Below are positions 34,060 to 43,856 of a stretch of 64,000 nucleotides of DNA, piece after piece (position 1 is the stretch's first letter; each line of letters begins with the position of its first letter). The notes under the pieces are model-generated. The model was not told the DNA's origin. It made no database searches and saw only the letters and a list, made by a program, of their open reading frames with translations. Origin of the DNA: Nitrospira_D sp035465795 (lineage in GTDB: Bacteria; Nitrospirota; Nitrospiria; Nitrospirales; Nitrospiraceae). The stretch lies in assembly GCF_049546785.1 (NCBI RefSeq), contig NZ_JBMWAN010000004.1, positions 62,001 through 126,000 on the forward strand, given 5' to 3'. The position numbers and the translations under genes are program-made.

Positions 34060-36387
34060 ATGCGTCAGTTTCATGCGATGACCTCGACATTATCCAGGCT
34101 CCTCCTCGTCCTCCTCGCCCTGACCAGTCTGATACTGACCCGGACCTCCGGCACGTTTGCCGCGGTCGCCCCTTCTCCTGAGGCCCTGATGCAGCAGGGA
34201 GCGCAAGCCTATCAACGCGGGGCGTTTGAGCAGGCCCTCGCCGCATGGAAAGAGGCCGCCCGGCTCTATGAGCGTGACGGGAAGACCGGGGACCAGATCG
34301 AGGCGCTCACGTTGTCCGCCCGGGCCGCGCAGACCCTCGGCCAAACCTCACAGGCGCTGCTCCAGCTCGATCTGGCGCTCGTCCTCTCACAGAAGCACGG
34401 CGACCCGCTGGTGATGGCAGGCGTCCTGGCTCATCTCGGACGCACCTACCTCGCCGCCCGGCAACTCGCCGAGGCCGCTGAACGATTGAATGAGGCGCTG
34501 GAGCTGGCCCGCCGCCATAACTCCCCTTCGCTTGCCGCCGCCACGTTGAACGACCTGGGCGTGCTTCAGGCCATCCGGCGCCAGGACCGGGAGGCCCTCG
34601 CGTCCTTTCAGGAAAGCGCGACGATCGCGCAGGATGCCCGGCTGCCTCTGGTCGCGATCACCGCGCAGATCAACGCGGCGCGCGCGGAACTGCGCCTCGG
34701 AAAGCCGCAGGGCAGCCGCCTCTTCCTGGATCACGCGTTCGAGCAGATATGGGAGCTGCCTCCTTCCCACGACAAGGCTGTCGGCTTGATCAATATCGGC
34801 TTGGGGTACGGGCAACTCCCCGCGCTCCTGCCTGCCATCAGCGCCCCGTTGCTGCTCCGCGCCGCCGGAGTCCTGCAGGAATCGGTGGCGCTGTCCGAGC
34901 AATTGGGCGATATGCGGAGCTTGTCCTACGGGCTCGGCTATCTCGGGCATCTGTATGAAACGGAATATCGGACGGACGAGGCTCTGCGGTTGACCCGCCG
35001 CGCGGTGTTTGCGGCCCAATCCGCCGGCGCGCCGGAATCTCTCTATCGTTGGCAATGGCAGCTGGGCCGCCTGCAGGCGTCGAGCCGTCACCTCGACGAG
35101 GCCATCGCGTCCTACCGGCAGGCCGCGGCCACCTTGCAACCCATCAGACCGGAGGTGGCCCGCGCCTCCTATAACGCCTCGAGCCAGGACCAGGAGTCAG
35201 TGCGCCCCCTGTTTGTTGAACTCGCGGATCTGCTGCTCCAGCGCGCCGGATTGACCAAGGATCCCCCGGCTGCGCAGACCGATCTCCTGGCCGCGCGCGA
35301 CGCTATCGAGGCCTTCAAGGCGGTCGAGCTGCGGGAGTACTTCAGGGACGATTGCGTCGATGCGCTCCAGGCCCGCATCGCCAGGCTGGACACCCTCTCG
35401 CCGACCACGGCGGTGATCTATCCGATCCTGTTCGCGGACCGCCTGGACATGCTCGTCAGCCTGCCGACCGGCATGACGCGGATCTCCGTCCCAGTGCCTG
35501 CCGTGACATTGTCGCAGGAAGTGCGCGCCTTCCGCCGCACAGTCGAGAAGCGGACGACCAGGGAATATCTCCCTCATGCCCAACGGCTCTATGACTGGCT
35601 TGTGCGCCCGATCGAGGCCGAGCTGACCCGCTTGCAGATTCACACGCTGGTCTTTGTCCCGGACGGGGCGCTTCGCACCATTCCCCTGGCAGCCCTGCAC
35701 GACGGAAGCGAATTCCTCATTCAAAAGTTTGCGGTGGCCCTGACCCCCGGTATTACGCTGACGGATCCCCACCCGTTGAATCGGGAGAAGATTCGCTTCC
35801 TGGCCACCGGACTCACCAAAGGGGTCCAGGGTTTCCCCCCTCTCCCCTACGTGGCGGAGGAAATGGATTCGATTCATACGCTCTACGCCAGCGATCAACT
35901 CCTCAACCAGGACTTTCTCACCGCCAAACTGGAACAGGAGTTGCGTGCGGGACGATATGGGATCTTGCACATCGCCACCCATGGGAAGTTCTCGACCGAC
36001 GCCAACGATTCCTTTCTCCTGACCTTCGATGGCCGGCTGACCATGAACAAACTGGACCAACTCATCGGCCTCTTCCGCTTCCGGGATGACCCGCTTGAAC
36101 TCCTGACGTTGAGCGCCTGTCAAACCGGGATCGGGGATGATCGCGCCGCCCTCGGACTGGCCGGGGTCGCGATCAAGGCCGGAGCCCGCAGCGCGCTGGC
36201 CACCCTGTGGTTCATCAACGACGAAGCGTCGGCCGCCCTGATGGCCGAGTTCTACCGTGAGCTGCGCGACCCGTCGCGGTCGAAAGCGGTCGCGCTGCAG
36301 CATGCGCAGCAGAAACTTCTGAGCGATCGGGTCTATGAGCATCCGGCCTATTGGTCGCCGTTCCTGCTGCTGAACAACTGGTTGTAA
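34060..36387 (+). CDS. TPR-CHAT protein (caspase-like protease)
   Basis: The 775-residue protein has an N-terminal hydrophobic signal/anchor (~8-34), about ten TPR-like helical pairs (~40-390; e.g. AYQRGAFEQALAAWKEAARL) and a CHAT domain (~470-775). The caspase-type dyad is visible: His641 in HIATHGKF and Cys687 in LSACQTGIGDDRAALGLAG. CHAT domains are Cys proteases of the caspase/separase clan fused to TPRs. The gene follows tpsB by 20 nt with a GAGG ribosome site. In cyanobacteria I recall CHAT proteins next to TPS haemagglutinin genes; an exported processing role is inferred from that and from the signal sequence. Confidence 0.9.
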   Translation: MRQFHAMTSTLSRLLLVLLALTSLILTRTSGTFAAVAPSPEALMQQGAQAYQRGAFEQALAAWKEAARLYERDGKTGDQIEALTLSARAAQTLGQTSQALLQLDLALVLSQKHGDPLVMAGVLAHLGRTYLAARQLAEAAERLNEALELARRHNSPSLAAATLNDLGVLQAIRRQDREALASFQESATIAQDARLPLVAITAQINAARAELRLGKPQGSRLFLDHAFEQIWELPPSHDKAVGLINIGLGYGQLPALLPAISAPLLLRAAGVLQESVALSEQLGDMRSLSYGLGYLGHLYETEYRTDEALRLTRRAVFAAQSAGAPESLYRWQWQLGRLQASSRHLDEAIASYRQAAATLQPIRPEVARASYNASSQDQESVRPLFVELADLLLQRAGLTKDPPAAQTDLLAARDAIEAFKAVELREYFRDDCVDALQARIARLDTLSPTTAVIYPILFADRLDMLVSLPTGMTRISVPVPAVTLSQEVRAFRRTVEKRTTREYLPHAQRLYDWLVRPIEAELTRLQIHTLVFVPDGALRTIPLAALHDGSEFLIQKFAVALTPGITLTDPHPLNREKIRFLATGLTKGVQGFPPLPYVAEEMDSIHTLYASDQLLNQDFLTAKLEQELRAGRYGILHIATHGKFSTDANDSFLLTFDGRLTMNKLDQLIGLFRFRDDPLELLTLSACQTGIGDDRAALGLAGVAIKAGARSALATLWFINDEASAALMAEFYRELRDPSRSKAVALQHAQQKLLSDRVYEHPAYWSPFLLLNNWL

Positions 36388-36419
36388 TCGCCGAGCCGTC
36401 CTGTGATACAGTAGAGGCG

Positions 36420-37214
36420 ATGCACATGCTTCCATACCTCCTGCTCCGTACGCGAAGGTGGATCGTGCCCAAGATGACCTGGCAGGTATTGAGCGGACTG
36501 CTTGCGGTCGTGCCTCTCGGCATGATGCCCGCTGCTCATGCCGAATCCAACATGCCGGTCCTGGAGCAGGCCGCCTCCTCCGACGACATCCCTATCTACA
36601 CCCCGCCCAAGAAATTCACGCCGCGGGCCCGGGTAGGCGGCAGTTTGCGCGGGACGGAAGGGAGCGACCCGGAAATTGTCGCCCTGGTTCCCGACCACGT
36701 CGGTCTCACCGTGAAACAGAACCCCGTGCTCAACTGGTTTCTCTCGAAGCCGACCACCTACCCGCTCCGGTTCACCCTCAGCGATACCCGCGCGGTCAAG
36801 CCGATTTACGAAGGCCCGGTTCCCGCCCCGACCCAGCCAGGAATTCAGTCGCTCGACCTCAAAAAATTGGGACTGACCCTGGAGCCCGATATTCAATACC
36901 GCTGGTACATCTCCGCCATTCGCAACGCGGATTCGCCGTCCAATGATATCGTGGCCGGCGGGGTCATTGAGCGATGCGAGTTCAGCGCCTGCCTCGTGGA
37001 AACATCCGTGAACCTGACCTGTGACAGGCAGAGTGTCCAGCGGAACGCCGTGAAGGGTTTCTGGTACGATGCCATGGCTTGCCTCTGCACCCTCATCGAT
37101 GCCAGCCCCACAGACGCTCCGCTCCGGCGCATGCGCGCCGCGCTGCTGAAACAAGTCGGGCTTCATGGAGTAGCCGAATGGGATCTCCAATCGCTCTCAA
37201 AAGCGAGCCGCTGA
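36420..37214 (+). CDS. DUF928 exported protein
   Basis: The 264-residue protein begins with a signal sequence (cleavage near AHA-ESN) and then contains the DUF928 pattern: IYTPPKKFTPRARVGGSLRG, ALVPDHVGLTVKQNPVLNWF, and LTLEPDIQYRWYISAI. DUF928 proteins are typical of cyanobacterial TPS/CHAT neighbourhoods; their function is unknown. Cysteines at ERCEFSACLV, LTCD and ACLCTL may form disulfides. An in-frame ATG at 36474 would start nearer the signal peptide. It follows the CHAT gene closely and ends the operon. Confidence 0.75.
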   Translation: MHMLPYLLLRTRRWIVPKMTWQVLSGLLAVVPLGMMPAAHAESNMPVLEQAASSDDIPIYTPPKKFTPRARVGGSLRGTEGSDPEIVALVPDHVGLTVKQNPVLNWFLSKPTTYPLRFTLSDTRAVKPIYEGPVPAPTQPGIQSLDLKKLGLTLEPDIQYRWYISAIRNADSPSNDIVAGGVIERCEFSACLVETSVNLTCDRQSVQRNAVKGFWYDAMACLCTLIDASPTDAPLRRMRAALLKQVGLHGVAEWDLQSLSKASR

Positions 37215-37463
37215 ACTCCAAGCCTCTTTCTATTCAGGCCTACGAATCTTTTTCGATTCAGCACCGAATCACTTCCGATTCAGCCCGTTCCCTTTTCGCG
37301 ATCCATCAAGGCCGCCCCTGGTCCGCCTGCTGTGATTTCCTCAGCCTTCTCCGGTTGTCGCCTCTGTACCGGCCTCCTCACCAATGGCATGTGGTTTGCG
37401 AAGTTATTCCCTCGACTCCACCGGCTGCTTCCGGAACAGAGCGGATACTCAGGAGGGCAGACC

Positions 37464-37652
37464 ATGACACAGGAACTGATCATCTGGGTATTGCTGGCAG
37501 GACTGGTAGCACTCTCGTGGCTTATGGTCCTGGCAGTCACCACCGACGATCGCCGCGCCCGCGGAAAGGATCATGCTGATGACACATCAAATGTCCAAGA
37601 TGACGGGGCCACTCCCCGCCACAGACCCTCGCAACGAGGAATGGCCGCCTGA
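37464..37652 (+). CDS. Small single-helix membrane protein, 62 aa
   Basis: GGAGGG lies 7 nt before the ATG. The first ~25 residues (MTQELIIWVLLAGLVALSWL) form one transmembrane helix, followed by a charged cytoplasmic tail (TTDDRRARGKDHADDTSN). No family is recognised. It lies alone between the TPS-CHAT locus and the signalling operon. Confidence 0.6.
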   Translation: MTQELIIWVLLAGLVALSWLMVLAVTTDDRRARGKDHADDTSNVQDDGATPRHRPSQRGMAA

Positions 37653-38013
37653 TCGTCTGTCCTGCGGCCTCGTACCCCTATCGAGTTCGGCCAGGGGGCT
37701 CGCCCTCCGCGAGCCGGGCGCCTCTCTCGCCCGCGCCGGAGCCTCACCCAATGACCGCGTCACGACCCTCCTGCCGGCGCCACTGAACCTGGACCTCCGC
37801 AATGCCCTGTCCTCGACCGTACAAGGCACGCTGGCCGGAGTCATTCCCGACGCCATGCCCGATGCGGCAGCCGGGTGGTTGGCTTAGGTGGTGTATGTCC
37901 ATCAGGTGTGCGCCCTGCTCGTGATCCCGTGCTGTGGCGCACAAGACCTTCGCATCGTGCAACGGTGAGTCACGCTGCTTTTTATTCCGGAGCCGGGACT
38001 GACTGAGGGAGCC
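37653..38013. other. Intergenic region before the signalling operon
   Basis: A perfect 7-bp hairpin GGCTCGC-CCTCC-GCGAGCC lies near 37690 and may end the preceding transcript. The +1 frame that is open from 37573 to 37887 overlaps the small membrane gene and is not protein-like. No sigma54-type (GG-10-GC) promoter was found. Confidence 0.35.
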
Positions 38014-40437
38014 ATGGCCGGTGAATCCCGATCCTATGCGGTCCTCGTCGTAGAAGACAATCCGGATATAGTCGTGGGCCTGCACGACCTGCTCACCCAC
38101 GACGGCTATGCGGTCCACACCGCGGATTCCTGCGCCAGCGCCCTCGCCCATCTCCGCTCCAGCCATTTCAATGCCGTCCTACTCGATGTGACGTTGCCGG
38201 ACGGCGACGGCCTTGACCTGCTCAACACGATCCAACAACTGGACCCGCAGCTGCCCGTGATCATCGTCACCGCCAGCACCGCGACGGACAAGACCGTAGG
38301 ATCGTTGACACGAGGCGCCTTCGCCTATTTGACCAAACCGTACCATCGGGAGGAACTGCGGCAGACACTCCGCCGCGCCATCGGCGTGAAGGAATTGGCG
38401 GTGAAAGCGCAGCGCGCCGAGCATCTGCTGACGGAAAGCGAGGACCGCTTCCGCTCCCTGGTGGAATCGGCCACGGACGCGATCGTGGTCGCCGACGGCC
38501 GCGGGACCATCCTCTCGCACAACCATTCGGCGGCGAGGCTGTTCGGCTATCACAACCACGATCTGATCGGACAACCGCTCACCAGGCTGATGCCGGCGCG
38601 CTATCATGCGCGGCACAACGCCGGCCTCGCCCGTATGGAAGCGGGCGGAGCCAGCCGTCTCATCGGGTCGCTCGTCGAGTTGCAGGGACTCAGGCAGGAC
38701 GGCACCGAATTTCCGATCGAGCTCTCGCTGGCCACCTGGAAAACCGCGACCGGCCATTTTTATAGCGGCATCATCCGCGACGTGTCCCGCCGCAGGGAGA
38801 CGGAGCGGGCGCTGGACGCGCTGCGCCGCCGCCACTCGCTCATCCTGACGCAGGCCGGTGAAGGGATCTACGGCATCGACCGTCAGGGGCTCGCCACGTT
38901 CGTGAACCCCCGCGCGGCCGCGATGGTCGGGTATTCGGTAGAAGACTTGATCGGACGCCCCATGCATGCGCTCCTGCACCACACCAGAATGGACGGGACC
39001 CCGTACCCTGACGAATCCTGCCCGATCTATGCCGCCCTGCACGACGGCGAAATCCATCGCGTCACGCATGAAGTATTTTGGAAACGCGATGGCACCAGCT
39101 TCCCCGTCGAATATGTCAGCTCCCCGCTGTGGGAGGACGACACCGTCACCGGAGCGGTCGTCGTCTTTCACGATACGACCAAACGGTGGCGTATTGAATC
39201 GGGATTGCGGAAACGGGAAGACCGCCTGGCCTATGTGATCCGCGGATCGAGCGACGGATTCTGGGATGGACAGATCCTGCCCGACCAGCCGTGGCATCAT
39301 CCCGACACCCCGGTCTGGTGGTCTGCCCGGGTCCGCGAGATGTTGGGCTATAGCGAGGAGGAATTTCCGGACATCCTGGAGAGCTGGACCTCCCGGTTGC
39401 ATCCCGACGATCGCGAGCGCGTGCTGACCGCATTGGCCGCGCACCTGGAACGGCGGGACCCCTACGACGTGGAGTATCGGCTGCTCGCAAAACACGGCGA
39501 GTATCACTGGTTCCGCGCGCGCGGCCTGGCCGTCTGGGATGAACAGGGCCGCCCCACCCGCATGGCCGGTTCCCTGCAGAGCATTACCGACCGCAAACAG
39601 ATGGAAGAAGCGCTCCGCCGCAGCGAACGCCTCTTGAAAGATGTGATCGACAATACCACGGCGGTCATTTACGTGAAGCAGGCGGACGGACGATTCCTGC
39701 TCACGAACCGGCGATTCCAGCAGCTATTCAATCTCCCCGCCGATCGCATCGTCGGCCGCACCAACCATGATATCTTTCCCCCGGAGATTGCCGAGGCCTT
39801 CAGCGCCAACGATCGCCAGGTGTTGGAACGCAACGCGCCCATTGAATACGATGAAGTCGCCCCCCATCAGGACGGGCTCCACGACTATCTCTCCATCAAG
39901 TTTCCGCTCTGTGACGAGACCGGCAGGCCCTACGCCGTCTGCGGCATCTCCACCGACATCACGGAGCGCAAGCGGATCGGGAACTATCTCCGGGCCAGCG
40001 AGGAACGGATCCAGCTCGCGCTCATGAGCGCCCGAATCGGCATTTGGGATTGGGACCTCCTCACCGACCGCTGCTACTGGTCCCCGACCGTCTATCAGCT
40101 GCTTGGCAGGCCCATAGGGACCACGCTCGTGACCCGCGAGGAATTCCTCAGCATGGTCCATCAGGACGACCGGGCTGCGACGCTTGCGACGCTGCGCGCG
40201 GCGGGACAATCCTCCCAAACAGACCTGACCTTGACCCATCGCCTGTGCGGGACCGGCGGCGCCCTCCAGTGGCTCACATGGTCCGGCCAAGTGTTCCGTG
40301 ATGCCACCGGTGCCGCCGTCCGCATCCTGGGCACCGTCCAGCCACGACCACCCGCTCATGACGCGATGGCATCCCCCTCGCCGACGGGCAGGGACACGAG
40401 GGAGGGAGAGCGGCCCGACGCCTCAGCTGCGCAATGA
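38014..40437 (+). CDS. Response-regulator receiver fused to five PAS domains, no output domain
   Basis: The 807-residue cytoplasmic protein has a receiver domain (~8-125; Asp58 in AVLLDVTLPDG, Lys108 in AYLTKPY) followed by five PAS/PAC modules (~150-275, 280-405, 415-540, 545-670, 680-790), with PAC motifs such as GIIRDVSRRRETERAL, GSLQSITDRKQMEEAL and GISTDITERKRIGNYL. There is no histidine-kinase, GGDEF, EAL or DNA-binding domain; the end is a low-complexity tail. It therefore probably acts as an adaptor or hub that passes redox/ligand information to other proteins. Its stop overlaps the start of the next gene (ATGA). Confidence 0.85.
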   Translation: MAGESRSYAVLVVEDNPDIVVGLHDLLTHDGYAVHTADSCASALAHLRSSHFNAVLLDVTLPDGDGLDLLNTIQQLDPQLPVIIVTASTATDKTVGSLTRGAFAYLTKPYHREELRQTLRRAIGVKELAVKAQRAEHLLTESEDRFRSLVESATDAIVVADGRGTILSHNHSAARLFGYHNHDLIGQPLTRLMPARYHARHNAGLARMEAGGASRLIGSLVELQGLRQDGTEFPIELSLATWKTATGHFYSGIIRDVSRRRETERALDALRRRHSLILTQAGEGIYGIDRQGLATFVNPRAAAMVGYSVEDLIGRPMHALLHHTRMDGTPYPDESCPIYAALHDGEIHRVTHEVFWKRDGTSFPVEYVSSPLWEDDTVTGAVVVFHDTTKRWRIESGLRKREDRLAYVIRGSSDGFWDGQILPDQPWHHPDTPVWWSARVREMLGYSEEEFPDILESWTSRLHPDDRERVLTALAAHLERRDPYDVEYRLLAKHGEYHWFRARGLAVWDEQGRPTRMAGSLQSITDRKQMEEALRRSERLLKDVIDNTTAVIYVKQADGRFLLTNRRFQQLFNLPADRIVGRTNHDIFPPEIAEAFSANDRQVLERNAPIEYDEVAPHQDGLHDYLSIKFPLCDETGRPYAVCGISTDITERKRIGNYLRASEERIQLALMSARIGIWDWDLLTDRCYWSPTVYQLLGRPIGTTLVTREEFLSMVHQDDRAATLATLRAAGQSSQTDLTLTHRLCGTGGALQWLTWSGQVFRDATGAAVRILGTVQPRPPAHDAMASPSPTGRDTREGERPDASAAQ

Positions 40438-41405
40438 TGCCAAAGAAACCCCGCACAGCGCGCGCCCCCCTCAGCGGCGGGCCCCCGTCTATCAGATGGC
40501 GGCCGGGACTAGTGTGGCTCGTCCTGCTGGGCCTGCTTGCGACCGCCACCGCCCAGGCCGGGGAGATTGCCATCCTGAAGTCCTCCGACCTGCCGGCCTA
40601 TACCCAGGCCATCGAGGGATTCAAAGTCACCGCGCCCCCTGCCACAAATTATGTCGAATACGATTTGCGCGGCGATCCCGAACTCGGCAAGAAGCTGGCC
40701 CGCCGGATCAGGGCTTCCGACGCATCCCTCGTGCTGGCCGTGGGGCTCAAAGCCGCTCTGGCCGCTCAGGTGGAAATTCCGGACACCCCCATCGTCTATA
40801 TGATGATCCTGGACCCTGCGAAACATCGCCTCGCCGCCCCCAACATGACCGGCACATTGCTGGAAATTCCCGGCGAACGACAGTTCAAGATTCTCCGCTC
40901 GTTTCTGCCGTCCCTCCGTCGAGTCGGCGTCCTCTACGATCCCGGGAAGACCCCCTCCCGCCTCAAGGAGGCCATTCCCCAGGCCGCCGCCAACGGAATC
41001 CATCTGGAGGGATTTCCCGTCGAGAGCGAGAAGGACGTGCCGCAGCAGCTGCGCGCCCTGCTCGCCAGCACCGAGGCCCTGTGGCTGGCTCCCGATTCAA
41101 CGGTCTTGACCGAAGAATCCGTTCGTTTCATCCTTGAATCAGCTCTGGCGCGCCATATCCCCGTGATCGGATTTTCACCGGAGCTGACCAGGCTGGGGGC
41201 CCTCCTCAGCATTTCGGTCTCCTACAGCGATGTCGGCCGGGAAACCGGCCTGCTGGTGAAACGGCTGCTCAACGGAGAGAAGAAGCTTCCGATACGACCG
41301 GTGCCGATCGAGCGCCTGAACATCACCGTGAATCAGAAGACAGCCAACTTTCTGAGCATTGTCTTTCCCGACGACCTCGAACGCATGATCGATGAGAAGT
41401 ATTAG
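40434..41405 (+). CDS. ABC-type periplasmic substrate-binding protein (ABC_sub_bind family)
   Basis: A 323-residue exported protein of the ABC_sub_bind (PF04392-type) family. The signal peptide ends near AQAG; the core shows two Rossmann-like lobes: SDASLVLAVGLKAALAAQ, IVYMMILDP, RRVGVLYDPGKTPSR and VLTEESVRFILESALARHIPVIGFS. The domain binds small ligands for transport or sensing. There is no permease or ATPase gene nearby; instead a histidine kinase follows 12 nt later, so it probably presents its ligand to that kinase. Ligand unknown. Confidence 0.85.
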   Translation: MMPKKPRTARAPLSGGPPSIRWRPGLVWLVLLGLLATATAQAGEIAILKSSDLPAYTQAIEGFKVTAPPATNYVEYDLRGDPELGKKLARRIRASDASLVLAVGLKAALAAQVEIPDTPIVYMMILDPAKHRLAAPNMTGTLLEIPGERQFKILRSFLPSLRRVGVLYDPGKTPSRLKEAIPQAAANGIHLEGFPVESEKDVPQQLRALLASTEALWLAPDSTVLTEESVRFILESALARHIPVIGFSPELTRLGALLSISVSYSDVGRETGLLVKRLLNGEKKLPIRPVPIERLNITVNQKTANFLSIVFPDDLERMIDEKY

Positions 41406-41417
41406 GAGCTAACCGCC

Positions 41418-43760
41418 ATGTCACTCGAGTCCGCCTCATCCGGAGCCCGGCTTCTGCCATCCGGCACACCGATGAGGCCCTTCGTCAGCCTGCGCACGAA
41501 ATTTGTGATCTTCTTCAGTCTCATTCTGGTCCTCGCCTGTTCGACGTTGAGCTGGTTCTTTGTCACTGCGCGTCGCGACGTGATGGTGGACAATCTGCAT
41601 CGGCTCGGCACGATCCTCCTGACCAATATCGCGCACAACGATCATTTCCGGTTTGCGGGCCTGCTTGCGGAAGACCAGACGACGCTCCACCGGTACATCG
41701 AAGGGCTCGCCTCCATCGATGAAGTGGTCTATGTGATCGTCACCGGCTCAGACGGACGGATCCTCGCTCAGTACAGCAAGGGCGCTCGCCGGTCTGCGAC
41801 CGACTCAGAACGGTCCTCCACCGATCCCTTGTACCCCGACGTCGGGATCTCCCGCCGGGTGGCGCGCGCGCCGGCCACGGTCCCGCAGATTACCCCCCTC
41901 GTCGTCTCGGACCGGCTCACGCTCGAACCCCGGGAACCGGACGACTCCTGGTTTTTCCCCTTCCCCACGCTCTCCGAAACGCTGTACGATTTCGCGTTGC
42001 CGGTGCTCCGGAAGTCGGTCACCCCGCTCAACCTGTTCCCTGCCCTCGCCCCCGACGATCCGCTCGCCGGACTCGGCGGCATGGACAGACCGGCCGTCTA
42101 TGGCATCGTTCAAATCGGCCTCACCGACGCCTTCGTGCTCGCCTCCGTGCTCACCATGATCCAGAAGGTCTCCCTCCTGACCGCGCTCATTATCGGTGCC
42201 GGCATCCTCGGCGCCCATCTGCTGACCTTGCGCATTACCACGCCGCTGCGGAGTCTGGCCGGCGTGGCCCGCCAGGTCGCCGAGGGAACCGAACCCGTCC
42301 AACTGCCGTACTCGACGAACGACGAAGTCGGCCAGCTGACCGGCCTCTTCAATGTCATGACCCGGTCCATCCAGGAGCGGAACGAAGCCATTACCGAGAG
42401 CCTCCACACAATCCGGATCCAGGTCAGCCAGCTCACCACCCTCCACCAGGCCAGCGCCGCCATTGCGAGCACCCTGAACATGAACGAGCTCCTGGACTCT
42501 GTGCTGCAGCTTCTGGTCGGTAATCTCGGCTTCGTGCGGATGGTGCTGGTGCTGCGCCATGAGGATCGGGATGTCTCCTACGTCGCCCGCGTCACCGGGA
42601 TCGCGCCTGACATCGCCGAGATGGCCACGCGCGTCGAAATCCCCATTCAGGAGGACGGCAGCGTGACCGCCGACCTCTTTCTGCACCGCGAACCGGTGCT
42701 CATCCAGCATCTCGACGAAGCCGTCGACCGGATACATCCGCCCGTTCTGGAACTCCTGCGACGCATCGGCGTCTCGTCATTCATTGCCGTCCCGCTTCAA
42801 AGTCACCATCACACGCTCGGGTACTTAGCCGGGGACCGTGGCGCCCAGGCCTGCACCGACGCCGATCTCCATATCCTCCTGACCATCGCCAGCCATGTGG
42901 CCGCCGCGATCGACAACGCCCGCGCCTATGCCCACCTCTCGGAAATGACCCAGCATCTCGAAGAGCGCATTCGCGAGCGCACGGAGGAACTGTCGCGCGC
43001 CAACAACCAGCTCCAGGAACACGACCGGCGGCGCTCGACCTTCCTGTCGGTCGTCTCCCACGAATTGCGCACTCCCATGACGGCGATCCGCAGTTTCGCC
43101 GAGAATATGCTCGACGGCGTGACGGGTCCCCTGACCAGCCAGCAAACCACCTATCTGACGCGGATCGAACACAATGTGGCGCGCCTGGCCCGCATCATCA
43201 ACCAGCTCATCGACTGGTCCCGCCTGGATACCCAGAAAGACATCCTGCGGCCGGAGCCTGTCTGCATTGCGGGAGTCGCCGTGACCGCCGGCGAAAGCCT
43301 GCAGACCCTGGCGGCGGACAAACAGGTCACCCTTACCATCGACGCCTGCGAGTCCCTGCCGAAGATTCACGGAGACCGCGACAAGCTGGAACAGATTCTC
43401 TGGAATCTTATCGGCAATGCGATCAAGTTCACCCCGCCCGGCGGAACCGTGACCGTCTCATTCGCCCTCGATCCTGCGGGCATGGTCCGGACCTGCGTGG
43501 CCGATACCGGGTGCGGGATCGACGCCCAACACCTGCCGCACGTGTTCAATGAGTTTTCAAAAGTGCCGTCCTCGATGCCGACCTCGCAGGGCGCCCAATT
43601 AGGCCTCTGTATCACCAAGACCCTGGTCGCGATGCATCAGGGGGACATTTGGGTGGAGAGCGCGCCCGGCCGCGGAACCTGCGTCTGTTTCACGCTGCCG
43701 ATCGCCCCCATTCCCCGGAACGACGGGCAGTCGCACAGTGGAGACCGGACCGAATGCTAG
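41418..43760 (+). CDS. Membrane sensor histidine kinase (HAMP-GAF-HisKA)
   Basis: The 780-residue kinase has TM1 (~27-47), a periplasmic sensor (~48-250), TM2 (~255-275), HAMP (to ~330), a GAF domain (~345-490), a coiled coil, HisKA (SVVSHELRTPMTAIRSFAEN, phospho-acceptor His548) and HATPase (HGDRDKLEQILWNLIGNAIKF, VADTGCGID, APGRGTCVCFTLP). It is transcribed after the periplasmic binding protein and before the NtrC-type activator, so it is the natural phosphate donor of that regulator. AGGAG precedes the ATG. The signal recognised is unknown. Confidence 0.93.
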   Translation: MSLESASSGARLLPSGTPMRPFVSLRTKFVIFFSLILVLACSTLSWFFVTARRDVMVDNLHRLGTILLTNIAHNDHFRFAGLLAEDQTTLHRYIEGLASIDEVVYVIVTGSDGRILAQYSKGARRSATDSERSSTDPLYPDVGISRRVARAPATVPQITPLVVSDRLTLEPREPDDSWFFPFPTLSETLYDFALPVLRKSVTPLNLFPALAPDDPLAGLGGMDRPAVYGIVQIGLTDAFVLASVLTMIQKVSLLTALIIGAGILGAHLLTLRITTPLRSLAGVARQVAEGTEPVQLPYSTNDEVGQLTGLFNVMTRSIQERNEAITESLHTIRIQVSQLTTLHQASAAIASTLNMNELLDSVLQLLVGNLGFVRMVLVLRHEDRDVSYVARVTGIAPDIAEMATRVEIPIQEDGSVTADLFLHREPVLIQHLDEAVDRIHPPVLELLRRIGVSSFIAVPLQSHHHTLGYLAGDRGAQACTDADLHILLTIASHVAAAIDNARAYAHLSEMTQHLEERIRERTEELSRANNQLQEHDRRRSTFLSVVSHELRTPMTAIRSFAENMLDGVTGPLTSQQTTYLTRIEHNVARLARIINQLIDWSRLDTQKDILRPEPVCIAGVAVTAGESLQTLAADKQVTLTIDACESLPKIHGDRDKLEQILWNLIGNAIKFTPPGGTVTVSFALDPAGMVRTCVADTGCGIDAQHLPHVFNEFSKVPSSMPTSQGAQLGLCITKTLVAMHQGDIWVESAPGRGTCVCFTLPIAPIPRNDGQSHSGDRTEC

Positions 43761-43856
43761 AGAAATCGCCGTGGTCATGCCATCCGGGAGCGGGGCGTAT
43801 ATTTTCGCGCACCACGTCGCTAGACTCCCGCAAGAGAGAGAGGGGACAAGCACCGT

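Noticed and set aside
37573..37887. 104-codon ORF after the small membrane gene
   Set aside because: It overlaps the small membrane gene by ~80 bases and has low-complexity composition with no domain.
37653..38013. Sigma54 (-24/-12) promoter for the signalling operon
   Set aside because: No GG-N10-GC element with correct spacing; the nearest candidates have 14-base gaps.
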